Positions 41,217 through 49,985 of a stretch of DNA of 64,000 bases are shown here, in pieces. The stretch is taken from positions 75,428 to 139,427 of the forward strand of contig CAVXHI010000004.1 in the NCBI GenBank assembly GCA_963761655.1, in the 5' to 3' direction. Source of the stretch: RYN-122 sp963761655. GTDB taxonomy: Bacteria > Actinomycetota > Actinomycetes > Mycobacteriales > SCTD01. Below the pieces are notes generated by a model, which saw nothing but the letters and a program-made list of their open reading frames with translations, had not been told where the DNA came from and made no database searches. Every line of letters starts with the position of its first letter. Position 1 is the stretch's first letter. The translations under genes and the position numbers were made by a program.

Positions 41217-43529
41217 CTAGACCACGGCGCCGGAGTCCCGCAGCCTCGCAGCCCCCGGCGCCGACCGTCGGACGACCCGCTTCGCGGCGGGAGGCGTGCC
41301 GCCCCAGCGGGACTCGAGCAGCAGCAGGAGCGGGGTCGCTGTGAAGGCCGACGACCACGTCCCGACGAGCAGGCCCACGAGCAGGGCGAGCGCGAAGTCG
41401 CTGAGCGAGTCGCCGCCGAGGACCGTGAGGCTGGCCAGGATGAACATCGCGCCGAGCCCGGTGTTCACGGTCCGGGGGGCGGTCTGCAGGACGGCGTCGT
41501 CGCAGACCCGCTCCAGCGGCCGGGTCCGCTCCTTCGTCCAGACCTCCCGGACCCGGTCGAGCGTGACGATCGAGTCGTTGACCGACACGCCGACGATGGT
41601 CAGCGCCGCGGCGAGGAACACCCCGTCGACCGGCCGGCCCAGCCAGGCGAACAGCCCGACGACGATGAGCACGTCGTGCAGCATCGCGAGCACCGCGCCG
41701 GCGCCGAAGGTCCAGCGGAACCGGACCGCGAGGTAGACCAGCTGCGCGGCGAGCGCGAGGCCCAGGGCGATCAGGGCCTTGGTGCGCAGCTCGTCGCCGA
41801 GGGTCGGGCCGACGAGCTCGTCGCGCTGCAGGACCACCTCCCCGCCGACCGAGGCGACGGCCGCGCGCACGCGGCCCTCCTCGGCGTTGCTCAGGCCGGC
41901 GGTCCGGACGGTGATGTCGTCGTCGCCGGAGGTCTGCACGACCGCGCGGGGGAAGCCGGCGTCGGCCACCGCCTCGCGGGCGGCGTCGGCGGTGACGGTC
42001 TGGCTGGTCGAGTACTCGACGAGCCGGCCACCGGTGAACTCGACGCCGAGGTCCAGGCCGCGGACGGCGATGCCCGACGTCGCGACGACGACGGCGACGG
42101 CGCTGACGGCCAGCCAGCGGTCCCGGTGGCGCATGAGGTGCGGGTCGCGGCGCAGCAGCCAGGTGCGGACCCGGCCGGGCGTCGCGAACCCGGTGACCGC
42201 GGGCCGGCGCTTCACCGCGCGCAGCCCGACGACGACGTCGGTGAGGGCCCGGCAGACGACCAGGGCCGACACCATCGACGCGAGCACGCCGATGACGAGC
42301 GTCACGCCGAAGCCCCGGACGGGGCCGCTGGCGAACAGGAACAGCAGGCCGGCGGCGAGCAGCGTGGTGATGTTGCTGTCGGCGATCGCCGACCAGGCGC
42401 GGGCGTAGCCCTCGCGCAGGGCGCCGACGACGCCCCGCGGGTGCCCCTCGGCCTGCTCCTCGCGGGCCCGCTCGAACACCAGGACGTTCGCGTCGATGGC
42501 GAGGCCGGCCGACAGGAGCAGTCCGGCGAGGCCCGGCAGGGTCAGGGTCGCGCCGAGGGCCACGAGCGCTCCGTAGGAGATCAGGCCGTAGGCGGCCAGG
42601 CCGACGGCGGCGAGCAGCCCGACGAGCCGGTAGACGACGACGAGGAACAGCGCGGTCAGGCTCAGCCCGACGACGGCCGCCCGGGCGCTGGCGTCCACGG
42701 CCTCGGCGCCGAGGGTCGGTCCGACGACCCGCTGCTCGACGACCTCGACCGGCAGGGGCAGCGCGCCGCCCTGCACGAGCGCCGCGAGGTCCTCCGCCTG
42801 CTCGCGGGTGAAGTCGCCGGTGATCTGCGTGCCGCCGGACAGCCCGACCCGGCAGCCGACCGACGGGTCGACCTGCGGCGAGCTCACGACGGCGCCGTCC
42901 AGGACGATCGCCACGCGGCGGGCGGCGTCGCCGGGCGAGGCGCAGGCGGCGGCGCCGGTGAGGGTCTCCCAGGAGCGGTCGCCGTCGCCCCGGAAGGCGA
43001 GGTCGACGGTCCAGGCGGCCCCGGGCGGCGGGGCGAGCGAGGCGGTGGCCCCGCCGACGCCCTCACCCGTGAGGGCGACCGGTCCGAGGCGCAAGGGCCG
43101 GCCGTCCTCGTCGGGCAGGACGAGCTCGCGGCGGGTGTCGACGGTGGCGGTCGCCGACAGGGGCGTGCCGGGCTCGGCCTCGGCGAGGACGGGGTGGAAC
43201 GTGAGCTGGGCGGTGCGGCCGACGACCTCGGCGGCCGCGGCCGGGTCCTGCAGGCCGGGCAGCTCGACGATGATCCGGCGCTCCCCGCTGCGGGCGAGCA
43301 CGGGCTCGGCGACCCCGAGGGCGTCGACCCGGCGGCGGAGCACCTCGACCGCGCGGTCAGTGCTCTCGGCGTCGGCGGTGAGGGTGGGGCTGTCCCGGGT
43401 CTCGAGGACGATCTGGGTGCCGCCGCGCAGGTCGAGCCCCAGGCGGGGCGCCTGGGTGAGGGCGGCGTAGGCGGACAGGACGACGACGGCGAGCGCGAGC
43501 AGCGCGCGCCACAGGGCGGGACGGGACAT
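41217..43529 (-). CDS. secDF: SecDF fusion, protein translocase auxiliary subunit
   Basis: A 770-residue proton-driven export partner of SecYEG. The SecD half has GLDLRGGTQIVLE, the large first periplasmic domain, and AGLAIDANVLVFERAREE in helix TM4. The SecF half has GLDLGVEFTGGRLVEYS and GVSVNDSIVTLDRVREV. Each carries the conserved charged residues of the proton path. In most actinobacteria secD and secF are separate genes next to yajC and relA; here they are fused and the neighbours differ, so it may be a second set. ATG at 43529 has GGAG seven bases upstream. Confidence 0.9.
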   Translation of the reverse strand: MSRPALWRALLALAVVVLSAYAALTQAPRLGLDLRGGTQIVLETRDSPTLTADAESTDRAVEVLRRRVDALGVAEPVLARSGERRIIVELPGLQDPAAAAEVVGRTAQLTFHPVLAEAEPGTPLSATATVDTRRELVLPDEDGRPLRLGPVALTGEGVGGATASLAPPPGAAWTVDLAFRGDGDRSWETLTGAAACASPGDAARRVAIVLDGAVVSSPQVDPSVGCRVGLSGGTQITGDFTREQAEDLAALVQGGALPLPVEVVEQRVVGPTLGAEAVDASARAAVVGLSLTALFLVVVYRLVGLLAAVGLAAYGLISYGALVALGATLTLPGLAGLLLSAGLAIDANVLVFERAREEQAEGHPRGVVGALREGYARAWSAIADSNITTLLAAGLLFLFASGPVRGFGVTLVIGVLASMVSALVVCRALTDVVVGLRAVKRRPAVTGFATPGRVRTWLLRRDPHLMRHRDRWLAVSAVAVVVATSGIAVRGLDLGVEFTGGRLVEYSTSQTVTADAAREAVADAGFPRAVVQTSGDDDITVRTAGLSNAEEGRVRAAVASVGGEVVLQRDELVGPTLGDELRTKALIALGLALAAQLVYLAVRFRWTFGAGAVLAMLHDVLIVVGLFAWLGRPVDGVFLAAALTIVGVSVNDSIVTLDRVREVWTKERTRPLERVCDDAVLQTAPRTVNTGLGAMFILASLTVLGGDSLSDFALALLVGLLVGTWSSAFTATPLLLLLESRWGGTPPAAKRVVRRSAPGAARLRDSGAVV

Positions 43530-43585
43530 GCGGGGTCTCCGGCAGGGAGGGGTGCCGCGCGCAAGGGTGCGCGGCGGTCAGGGCG

Positions 43586-44089
43586 TCAGGCGCTGACCGC
43601 TGCCGGAGGGGAGCGGCCGGTGGGACCGGCCGGGAGCGAGGAGGGGCGGACCGCGGGCGGCGGCCGGGGGGCGGGCAGGAGCAGGAGCGGCGCCGCGAGG
43701 ACGGGCACGGCGGGCAGGACGGCGGCCCCGTCGGTGCCCCCGCCGGGAGCGCCCGGTCCGGCGGACGCGGCGGACAGGACGACGCCGGCGCGCAGCGCGG
43801 CCGCGGACGCCGAGGCGGCCCGGGAGGCGGCGCGCACCCGGGCGGGACGCGCGCCGACGGAGGCCCGGGCGCTGCCGACGGCCGCCGGACCTGAGACGAC
43901 CGACCCGGCCACCGACCCCGACACGGGCCCCGACACCACCGACGCCGCACCCGCGGCGACCTGGCCTGCGGCGGGGCCGGTCCCGGGCAGCAGCAGCGCG
44001 CCGAGCAGCGCCGCGAGCAGCGACAGGGCCGCGAGCGGCCGGGCGGCGAGGGGACGGAGCGCGGCGGCGCGCCCGCGGGACGGCGTCAG
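43586..44089 (-). CDS. Hypothetical secreted low-complexity protein (CTG start)
   Basis: No family recognised. About 167 residues: a basic N-terminus, one strong hydrophobic helix (LLAALLGALLLPGTG) ending near PAAGQ that suggests a signal peptide, then Val/Ser/Gly and Ala/Arg-rich low complexity and a Pro-rich end. There is no ATG/GTG ahead of the helix; the only coupled start is a CTG overlapping the prfC TGA as CTGA. Low-complexity GC-rich frames can be spurious, so this is tentative. Confidence 0.42.
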   Translation of the reverse strand: MTPSRGRAAALRPLAARPLAALSLLAALLGALLLPGTGPAAGQVAAGAASVVSGPVSGSVAGSVVSGPAAVGSARASVGARPARVRAASRAASASAAALRAGVVLSAASAGPGAPGGGTDGAAVLPAVPVLAAPLLLLPAPRPPPAVRPSSLPAGPTGRSPPAAVSA

Positions 44090-45705
44090 CGGGCGGCGTC
44101 CGCGGCGGCGACGAGCGGCTCGAGGACGGCGTCGGGGAGGTCGCGCTGCACCCGGGACAGCCGCCACGGGTCGGCGAACAGGGCGAGCCACGCCCCGTCG
44201 CCGCGCAGCAGGCACTCGACGCCGGACTGCGGGTCGAGCTGCGCGACCCACTCGCGGGTGGTGCGGCGGGCCAGCTGGTACGGCAGCCGGTCGAGGGTCA
44301 CGGGGGCGCTGAACTCGCCGGCCATCCGGGCCTCGGCGACCTCGAACTGCATCGGCCCGACGGCGGCCAGCACGGGCGCCTGGTCACCGCGCAGGTCGCT
44401 GCGGAGCACCTGCACGACGCCCTCCTGCTCGAGCTGCTCGACGCCCCGCCGGAACTGCTTGTACTTGCTGGAGTCCTTGGCGCGGCAGACCGCGAAGTGC
44501 TCGGGGGCGAAGCTCGGGATCGGCGGGAAGACGACCTTCTGCTCGACGTAGAGGCTGTCGCCGACCCGCAGGGCGTTGGCGTTGACCAGCCCGACGACGT
44601 CGCCGGGGTAGGCGAGGTCCACCGTCTCGCGGTCGCGGCCGAACACCTGCTGGGCGTACTTGGTGGCGAACGGCTTGCCGGTGGCGGCGTGGGTGACGAC
44701 GCTCCCCCGCTCGAACACCCCCGAGCAGACCCGCATGTAGGCGAGGCGGTCGCGGTGGTTGCTGTCCATGCCGGCCTGCACCTTGAACACGAACGCGCTG
44801 AACGGGGCGTCGACCTTGCGCGCCACCCCCTCGGCGTCCTCGCGCGCACCGGCCGGCGGGGCGAGCTCGAGCAGGACGTCGAGCAGCTGCCGGACGCCGA
44901 AGTTGAGCACGGCCGAGCCGAACAGGACCGGGGTGGTCTCGTGGGCGAGGAAACGCTCCTGGTCGTGGACCTGACCCATCGCCTCGAGCAGCTCGGACTC
45001 CTCGACCGCCTGCACCCAGGGGTCGCCCTCCTGCGCGAGCGCGTCGTCGGCGGACAGGAACGTCTCGGGCGCGACCGTGGCGCCGCCCGCGGTGCGGGTG
45101 AAGCGCACGAAGCCGCCCGTCCGGCGGTCGAGCACGCCCTTGAACTCGCCCGCGATGCCGACGGGCCAGGTGAGCGGCGTGGGCTCGAGGCCGGTGCGGT
45201 CACGCACCTCGTCCATCAGCTGCAGGGCCTCCAGGCCAGGACGGTCCCACTTGTTGACGACCGTGATGACCGGGATCCCGCGGTGGCGGCACACCTCGAA
45301 CAGCTTCAGGGTCTGCGGCTCCATGCCCTTGGCGGCGTCGACGAGCATCACGGCGCTGTCGACGGCGGACAGGACGCGGTAGGTGTCCTCGGAGAAGTCG
45401 GCGTGGCCGGGGGTGTCGACGAGGTTGACGACGACGCCCTGGTACTCGAACTGCAGGGCGGCGCTGGAGATGGAGATGCCGCGGGCCTTCTCCATCTCCA
45501 TCCAGTCCGAGACGGTGCTCTTGCGTCCCGCCTTGCCGTGGATCGCCCCGGCCTCCTGGATGACCCGGGCGTGCAGCGCCAGGGCCTCGGTGAGGGTGGA
45601 CTTGCCGGCGTCGGGGTGGCTGATGACGGCGAACGTGCGCCGCCGGGCGGCCTGGACCGCGGCGTCCTCGGCGGTCGCGCCCGCCGCCTGCCCGGTGTCC
45701 GTCAC
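44086..45705 (-). CDS. prfC: Peptide chain release factor 3
   Basis: A 539-residue GTPase that removes RF1/RF2 after termination. The G motifs are SHPDAGKSTLTE (P-loop), DTPGHADFSED and NKWDRPG; RF3-specific RGISISSAALQFEY (switch I) and the AGRKSTVSDWMEMEK stretch are clear, with the C-terminal FEVAEARMAGEF. GTG at 45705 lies seven bases after a TAGCAT box, so it is leaderless. It diverges from a response-regulator gene across 46 bases. Confidence 0.94.
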   Translation of the reverse strand: MTDTGQAAGATAEDAAVQAARRRTFAVISHPDAGKSTLTEALALHARVIQEAGAIHGKAGRKSTVSDWMEMEKARGISISSAALQFEYQGVVVNLVDTPGHADFSEDTYRVLSAVDSAVMLVDAAKGMEPQTLKLFEVCRHRGIPVITVVNKWDRPGLEALQLMDEVRDRTGLEPTPLTWPVGIAGEFKGVLDRRTGGFVRFTRTAGGATVAPETFLSADDALAQEGDPWVQAVEESELLEAMGQVHDQERFLAHETTPVLFGSAVLNFGVRQLLDVLLELAPPAGAREDAEGVARKVDAPFSAFVFKVQAGMDSNHRDRLAYMRVCSGVFERGSVVTHAATGKPFATKYAQQVFGRDRETVDLAYPGDVVGLVNANALRVGDSLYVEQKVVFPPIPSFAPEHFAVCRAKDSSKYKQFRRGVEQLEQEGVVQVLRSDLRGDQAPVLAAVGPMQFEVAEARMAGEFSAPVTLDRLPYQLARRTTREWVAQLDPQSGVECLLRGDGAWLALFADPWRLSRVQRDLPDAVLEPLVAAADAAR

Positions 45706-45712
45706 CGGCAGG

Positions 45713-45718
45713 ATGCTA
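45713..45718 (-). promoter_or_regulatory. -10 box of prfC (leaderless)
   Basis: TAGCAT on the minus strand, seven bases upstream of the GTG at 45705. Confidence 0.6.
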
Positions 45719-45739
45719 CCGGCGCAGCCCCTCCCTCCC

Positions 45740-45745
45740 TAGGAT
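45740..45745 (+). promoter_or_regulatory. -10 box of the NarL-type regulator gene (leaderless)
   Basis: TAGGAT ends six bases before the ATG at 45752; it is back-to-back with the prfC box within 46 bases. Confidence 0.6.
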
Positions 45746-45751
45746 GGACGG

Positions 45752-46444
45752 ATGACAGCAGAAGGGGTCGAGACGGGCGCCGAGCAGGTCTTCTCCGTGC
45801 TGCTCGTCGACGACCAGCAGCTGTGGCGGCAGATCGTCGCCATGCACCTGTCGGGCGAGCCGGACCTGGAGGTCGTCGGCGAGGCCGCCGACGCGGCGTC
45901 GGCGCTCGAGGCCGCCCGGCGGCTGCAGCCCGACCTCGTCGTCCTCGACCTCGACCTCGGCGGCGACAGCGGCTCGGCCCTGCTGGAGCCGCTCCAGGCC
46001 GCCGTCCCCGGGGTGCAGGTGCTGGTGCTGTCCGGCACCGAGGAGGTGGCCGACGTCGTCGCCGCCTTCGGGGCCGGCGCGGTCGGGTACCTCCCGAAGG
46101 ACCACCCGGCGGAGGAGTTCGCCGACGCGCTGCGCACCGTGGCGCACGGCCGGCCGGTGCTGCCCGAGCAGGCGGTCGGCGCGGTCATGGAGGAGTTCCG
46201 CCGGCAGGCCAACCGGGTGGCCGCGCCCGTCGCCGCCCCGGTGCTGTCCGAGCGCGAGCTCGAGGTGCTGGCGCAGCTGGGGCTCGGCAAGAGCAACCGG
46301 CAGATCGGCTCGCAGCTCTACATCAGCGAGAACACCGTGAAGAACCACGTCCGCAACATCCTGTCCAAGCTGGAGGTCAGCAGCCGCGTCGAGGCGGTCT
46401 CCCGCGCCCTCGGCACCGGCCTGCTGTCGACCCTCGAGCTCTAG
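45752..46444 (+). CDS. NarL/FixJ-family response regulator
   Basis: A 230-residue DNA-binding regulator. The receiver domain has the acidic pair DD at 20-21, the phospho-acceptor Asp66 in VVLDLDLG, a Ser in VLSGTEE, and the lysine in YLPKD. The C-terminal LuxR-type helix-turn-helix is LSERELEVLAQLGLGKSNRQ followed by NTVKNHVRNILSKL. No kinase gene is adjacent, so it is an orphan in this window. Its stop shares CTAG with the convergent PfkB gene. Confidence 0.92.
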   Translation: MTAEGVETGAEQVFSVLLVDDQQLWRQIVAMHLSGEPDLEVVGEAADAASALEAARRLQPDLVVLDLDLGGDSGSALLEPLQAAVPGVQVLVLSGTEEVADVVAAFGAGAVGYLPKDHPAEEFADALRTVAHGRPVLPEQAVGAVMEEFRRQANRVAAPVAAPVLSERELEVLAQLGLGKSNRQIGSQLYISENTVKNHVRNILSKLEVSSRVEAVSRALGTGLLSTLEL

Positions 46445-47352
46445 ACCTCGTCCCGGGTCGGCGGCTGCGCCCCGGCCCTCCCGCAGGTCACGGCCGCCAC
46501 CCGGGCGGCGAGGTCCAGGGCGCCGCGGAGGGCGTCGTCGGGGGCGCTGCGCAGGGCGTCCACCGACAGCAGGCCGGCGTCGTCGAGGCCGGCCAGCAGC
46601 CCGGCGCTGAACGCGTCGCCGGCGCCGACCGTGTCGACGACGTCGACCGGCACGGGCGGCACGCGCAGGACCTCCCCCCCGCCGAGCGCCAGGGCGCCGT
46701 CGCCGCCGTCCGTGACGACGACGAGGGACGGCCCGAGCGCGCGCCAGCGCCGCAGCACGTCCTCGAGCGGGACGCCGGGCAGCAGCCAGGCGAGGTCCTC
46801 GCTGCTGACCTTGACGACGTCGGCGAGCTCGACGACCTCCTCGACCGCGGCGAGCCCGGTCTCCCGGTCCCCACGACGGGCCAGCCGCACGTTCGGGTCG
46901 TAGGAGACGAGCAGCGTCCCCTGCAGACGCTCCAGCAGGGCGAGCAGCCGCGACGCCCCGGGCTCGAGCTCCAGCGCCATCGACCCGGTGTGCAACGCCG
47001 CGACGCCGTCCGGGACGTGGAGCTCCTCGTCGGTCCACTGCCAGTCGGCGGTGCCCTCGACCCAGAAGTCGTAGCGGGCGACGCCGGCGTCGTCGAGGGA
47101 GGCGACGGCGAGGGTGCTGGGCTCCTCGGCGTCGACGGCGAGCGACAGGTCGACGCCGGCCGCGGTCAGGTGCTCGCGGAGCAGCCCCCCGAAGACGTCG
47201 TGGGAGAGCCGGGCGAGCAGGCCCGTGGGGAGGCCGAGCCGGGCCAGTCCGACGGCGACGTTGGCCGGGCTGCCGCCCGGGTGCGAGGTCCAGCTGCGCT
47301 GCCCGGCGCTCACGAGGTCGACGACGCACTCGCCCGCGACGACGACCCTCAC
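46441..47352 (-). CDS. PfkB-family carbohydrate kinase
   Basis: A 303-residue sugar kinase of the ribokinase/fructokinase type. It has the N-terminal PGGSPANVAVGLARLG substrate-binding stretch and the PfkB signature 2 DTVGAGDAFSAGLLAGL with the catalytic Asp. It phosphorylates a sugar (fructose or ribose likely, by family) with ATP in the cytoplasm. GTG at 47352 overlaps the stop of the NagZ-like gene by four bases, so they are one transcript. Confidence 0.88.
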   Translation of the reverse strand: MRVVVAGECVVDLVSAGQRSWTSHPGGSPANVAVGLARLGLPTGLLARLSHDVFGGLLREHLTAAGVDLSLAVDAEEPSTLAVASLDDAGVARYDFWVEGTADWQWTDEELHVPDGVAALHTGSMALELEPGASRLLALLERLQGTLLVSYDPNVRLARRGDRETGLAAVEEVVELADVVKVSSEDLAWLLPGVPLEDVLRRWRALGPSLVVVTDGGDGALALGGGEVLRVPPVPVDVVDTVGAGDAFSAGLLAGLDDAGLLSVDALRSAPDDALRGALDLAARVAAVTCGRAGAQPPTRDEV

Positions 47353-48500
47353 GACGCGCCTAGCCGGGGGGACGCGGCGGCCCGGCAGGTCAGGGTCACC
47401 GGGTCGGCCCCGGCCAGGGCGGCGACGCGGGACGCGGCCTCGTCCAGGCGGGCCTCGGGCAGGCGTCCCGAGGAGACGGCCTGCACCAGGGCGTCGCGCA
47501 TCCGGAGCGCCTGGTTCCCGTCCGTGGCCAGCACGGCGTCCGCCCCTGCGACGACGGCCCGGACGGCGGCCTCGGGGAAGTCGTAGCGCAGGTTCACGGC
47601 GCCCATGCCGACGCTGTCGGTCATCGCGACCCCCTGGAAGCCGAGCGAGCGGAGCAGGGCGTAGGCCTTCGGCGACAGGCTCGCCGGGAGCTCGCGGTCG
47701 AGGGCGGCGTACTGCAGGTGGTTGAGCATGACGACGGGGACCCCGGCGTCCACGGCCTGCTGGAACGGCACGAGGTCGGTGGTGCGCAGGTCCTCCACCG
47801 GAGCGTCGACGACGCCGGAGGCCCGGTGCGTGTCGGTCTGCGAGCGGCCCTGCCCCGGGAAGTGCTTGACGGTGGGGGCGACGTCCGCGTCGGACAGGCC
47901 GGCGGCGAAGGCCAGGGCGTAGCGGGCGGCGGTCGCGGGGTCGCTGCCGAAGGACCGGTCCCCGACGATGCCGCGCGACGGGCCGGCGTCGAGGTCGGCG
48001 ACGGGGGCGAGGTCGAGGTCGACCCCGAGCCGGGCGAGCCGCTCGCCGAGGCCGCGGGCGAAGGTGCGCACCTGCTCGGGCGTCCGCGTGCGGGCCAGCG
48101 TCCGGGGGGCCGGGCCCGCGCCCACCACCGCCCGGGTCACCGCGACGCGGCCGGACTCCTCGTCGGTGGACACCAGCAGCGGCCGCCCCGCCCGGGAGCG
48201 CAGCCCTGCGGCCAGCGCCGTGACCTGCGGGGCGGACACCACGTTCGGCTCGGACAGGAAGACGCCGCCGACGCCGAGGTCCACGACCGAGCGGGCCAGC
48301 GGTGCGTCGGCCGTCGTCACGCCCGGCAGGCCGACGACGAGGACGGACGCGGCCCGCAGCGCCAGGGGCGCGGGCGCGCAGGACGGCGCCGCCGACGGCT
48401 CCTGGACCGCCGCGACCGGAGGTGACGGGACCGCGGTCCGCTCCTGAGCACAGGCGGCGAGCAGACCGACGACCAGCAGCAGGGCGGGGCGTCGGAGCAC
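47349..48500 (-). CDS. Glycoside hydrolase family 3 lipoprotein (NagZ-like)
   Basis: A 383-residue lipoprotein with lipobox LLAAC at residues 13-17. The GH3 catalytic domain has STDEESGRV (substrate pocket), VKHFPGQGRSQTDTH (the NagZ Lys-His and catalytic His loop) and AMTDSVGMGAV (with the nucleophile Asp). It probably releases N-acetylglucosamine from wall fragments or polysaccharide at the cell surface. GTG at 48500 lies six bases after TAGCCT. It is coupled to a PfkB kinase. Confidence 0.88.
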   Translation of the reverse strand: MLRRPALLLVVGLLAACAQERTAVPSPPVAAVQEPSAAPSCAPAPLALRAASVLVVGLPGVTTADAPLARSVVDLGVGGVFLSEPNVVSAPQVTALAAGLRSRAGRPLLVSTDEESGRVAVTRAVVGAGPAPRTLARTRTPEQVRTFARGLGERLARLGVDLDLAPVADLDAGPSRGIVGDRSFGSDPATAARYALAFAAGLSDADVAPTVKHFPGQGRSQTDTHRASGVVDAPVEDLRTTDLVPFQQAVDAGVPVVMLNHLQYAALDRELPASLSPKAYALLRSLGFQGVAMTDSVGMGAVNLRYDFPEAAVRAVVAGADAVLATDGNQALRMRDALVQAVSSGRLPEARLDEAASRVAALAGADPVTLTCRAAASPRLGAS

Positions 48501-48506
48501 GCCGTC

Positions 48507-48512
48507 AGGCTA
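48507..48512 (-). promoter_or_regulatory. -10 box of the NagZ-like/PfkB operon (leaderless)
   Basis: TAGCCT on the minus strand lies six bases ahead of the GTG at 48500. Confidence 0.55.
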
Positions 48513-48590
48513 CGGGGACGGCGGCTGCCGGCAGCGCTGCACGGTGACCCGGTCGAGGCGGGCGGTCGGGTGTGAGGAAGGCTCGTCCCC

Positions 48591-49208
48591 GTGAGCGTCC
48601 TGCTGCTGGTCCGGCACGGTCAGGCGAGCTTCGGCGCGGCCGACTACGACGTCCTGTCCCCCCTCGGGCACCGGCAGGCGGGGCTGCTCGGCGATCGGCT
48701 GGCGGGCCTGGACGTCGCCCGCCTGGTCAGCGGGACGCTCTCGCGGCAGCAGGACACCGCCCGGGGCCTGCGCCGCGACGTCCCGCACGAGGTCGACGCC
48801 GGCTGGGACGAGTACGACGTCGTCGACGTCCTGAGCGGCGTGCCCGACCGGGAGGTCACCGACAACGCCTCGTTCCAGCTGCTGCTCGACGACGCCCTCG
48901 CCGCGTGGATGCGGGGCGAGGCCGACTACCGGGAGCCCTGGCCGGCCTTCCGCGAGCGCGTCACCGCCGCGCTGGACCGGGCCCTGTCCGGTCCCGGCAC
49001 CACGGTCGTCGTCGCGTCGGCGGGCAGCATCGGCGTCGCGGCGGCGGCCCTGCTCGGTCTGCCCGACCCCGGCTGGGCCCGGCTGTCGCGCGTCATGGTC
49101 AACACCGGCACGAGCAAGGCGGTCCGCGGCCGGTCCGGCACCTCGTTCCTGTCCTTCAACGACCACGCCCACCTCGAGGCCGAGCCCGGCCTCGTCACCT
49201 ACCGCTAG
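48591..49208 (+). CDS. Histidine phosphatase family protein (phosphoglycerate-mutase-like)
   Basis: A 205-residue phosphatase. The phospho-histidine loop is LVRHGQASFGAADYD; a second histidine-region equivalent is weaker (VASAGSIGV replaces the usual SHG), so the typical second catalytic histidine is missing, as in some branches. The start GTG at 48591 has a GAGGAAG at ten bases. It is followed after eight bases by an SDR gene in the same direction. Confidence 0.82.
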   Translation: MSVLLLVRHGQASFGAADYDVLSPLGHRQAGLLGDRLAGLDVARLVSGTLSRQQDTARGLRRDVPHEVDAGWDEYDVVDVLSGVPDREVTDNASFQLLLDDALAAWMRGEADYREPWPAFRERVTAALDRALSGPGTTVVVASAGSIGVAAAALLGLPDPGWARLSRVMVNTGTSKAVRGRSGTSFLSFNDHAHLEAEPGLVTYR

Positions 49209-49216
49209 GAGCACCT

Positions 49217-49984
49217 GTGCCGAACCCCGCGCTGTTCGACCTCACCGGCAAGCAGGCCGTCGTCACCGGCGGCACCCGCGGCATCGGCCTGATGATCGCC
49301 CGGGGCCTGCTCGACGCCGGCTGCTCGGTCGTCATCAGCAGCCGCAAGGCCGACGCCTGCGACGCCGCCGTCGCCGAGCTGTCCCCCCACGGTGCGGTCC
49401 GGGCGGTGCCGGCCGACCTGGGGCGCGAGGACGAGTGCGTCCGCCTGGCCGGCGCCGTCGACGGCCCGGTGCACGTGCTGGTGAACAACGCGGGCGCGAC
49501 CTGGGGCGAGCCGCTGGAGACCTATCCCGAGAGCGCCTGGGACAAGCTCGTCGACCTGAACCTCAAGAGCCCGTTCTTCCTCACCCGCGCCTTCCTGCCG
49601 GCGCTGCTCGCCGCGGCCTCGCTGGACGACCCGGCCCGGGTCATCAACGTCGGGTCGATCGACGGCATCCACGTGCCCGTCCTGCCGACCTACGCCTACT
49701 CCTCCACCAAGGCCGCGGTGCACCAGCTGACCCGGCACCTGGCCAAGGAGCTGTCGCCGCAGGGCATCACCGTCAACGCCATCGCCCCCGGGCCGTTCGA
49801 GAGCAAGATGATGGCCGCGACCCTGGACGCCTTCGGGTCGGAGATCGCGGCGGCCGCACCGCTGCGCCGGATCGGGCGGCCCGACGACATGGCCGGCACC
49901 GCGGTCTTCCTGGCCAGCCGCGCCGGCTCCTACATCACGGGTGCGGTCATCCCGGTCGACGGTGGCATCGCCACGACGAAGTAG
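49217..49984 (+). CDS. SDR-family oxidoreductase (3-oxoacyl-ACP reductase-like)
   Basis: A 255-residue SDR with VVTGGTRGIGLMIARGL, NNAGATWGEPLE, a catalytic serine in VGSIDG, YxxxK in AYSSTKAAVHQ, and the late AGSYITGAVIPVDGGI. It is closest to FabG-like or gluconate-5-dehydrogenase-like reductases; the substrate is unknown. GTG at 49217 has AGGAG five bases upstream. It ends one base before the convergent M20 peptidase. Confidence 0.88.
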   Translation: MPNPALFDLTGKQAVVTGGTRGIGLMIARGLLDAGCSVVISSRKADACDAAVAELSPHGAVRAVPADLGREDECVRLAGAVDGPVHVLVNNAGATWGEPLETYPESAWDKLVDLNLKSPFFLTRAFLPALLAAASLDDPARVINVGSIDGIHVPVLPTYAYSSTKAAVHQLTRHLAKELSPQGITVNAIAPGPFESKMMAATLDAFGSEIAAAAPLRRIGRPDDMAGTAVFLASRAGSYITGAVIPVDGGIATTK

Positions 49985-49985
49985 C

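Noticed and set aside
41118..44312. A 1064-codon rightward open frame
   Set aside because: It is antisense to secDF, which has full family motifs; the frame is Arg/Gly/Asp-rich low complexity typical of antisense frames in GC-rich DNA.
44497..47586. A 1029-codon rightward open frame
   Set aside because: Antisense to prfC and the PfkB/NagZ genes; no recognisable domain.
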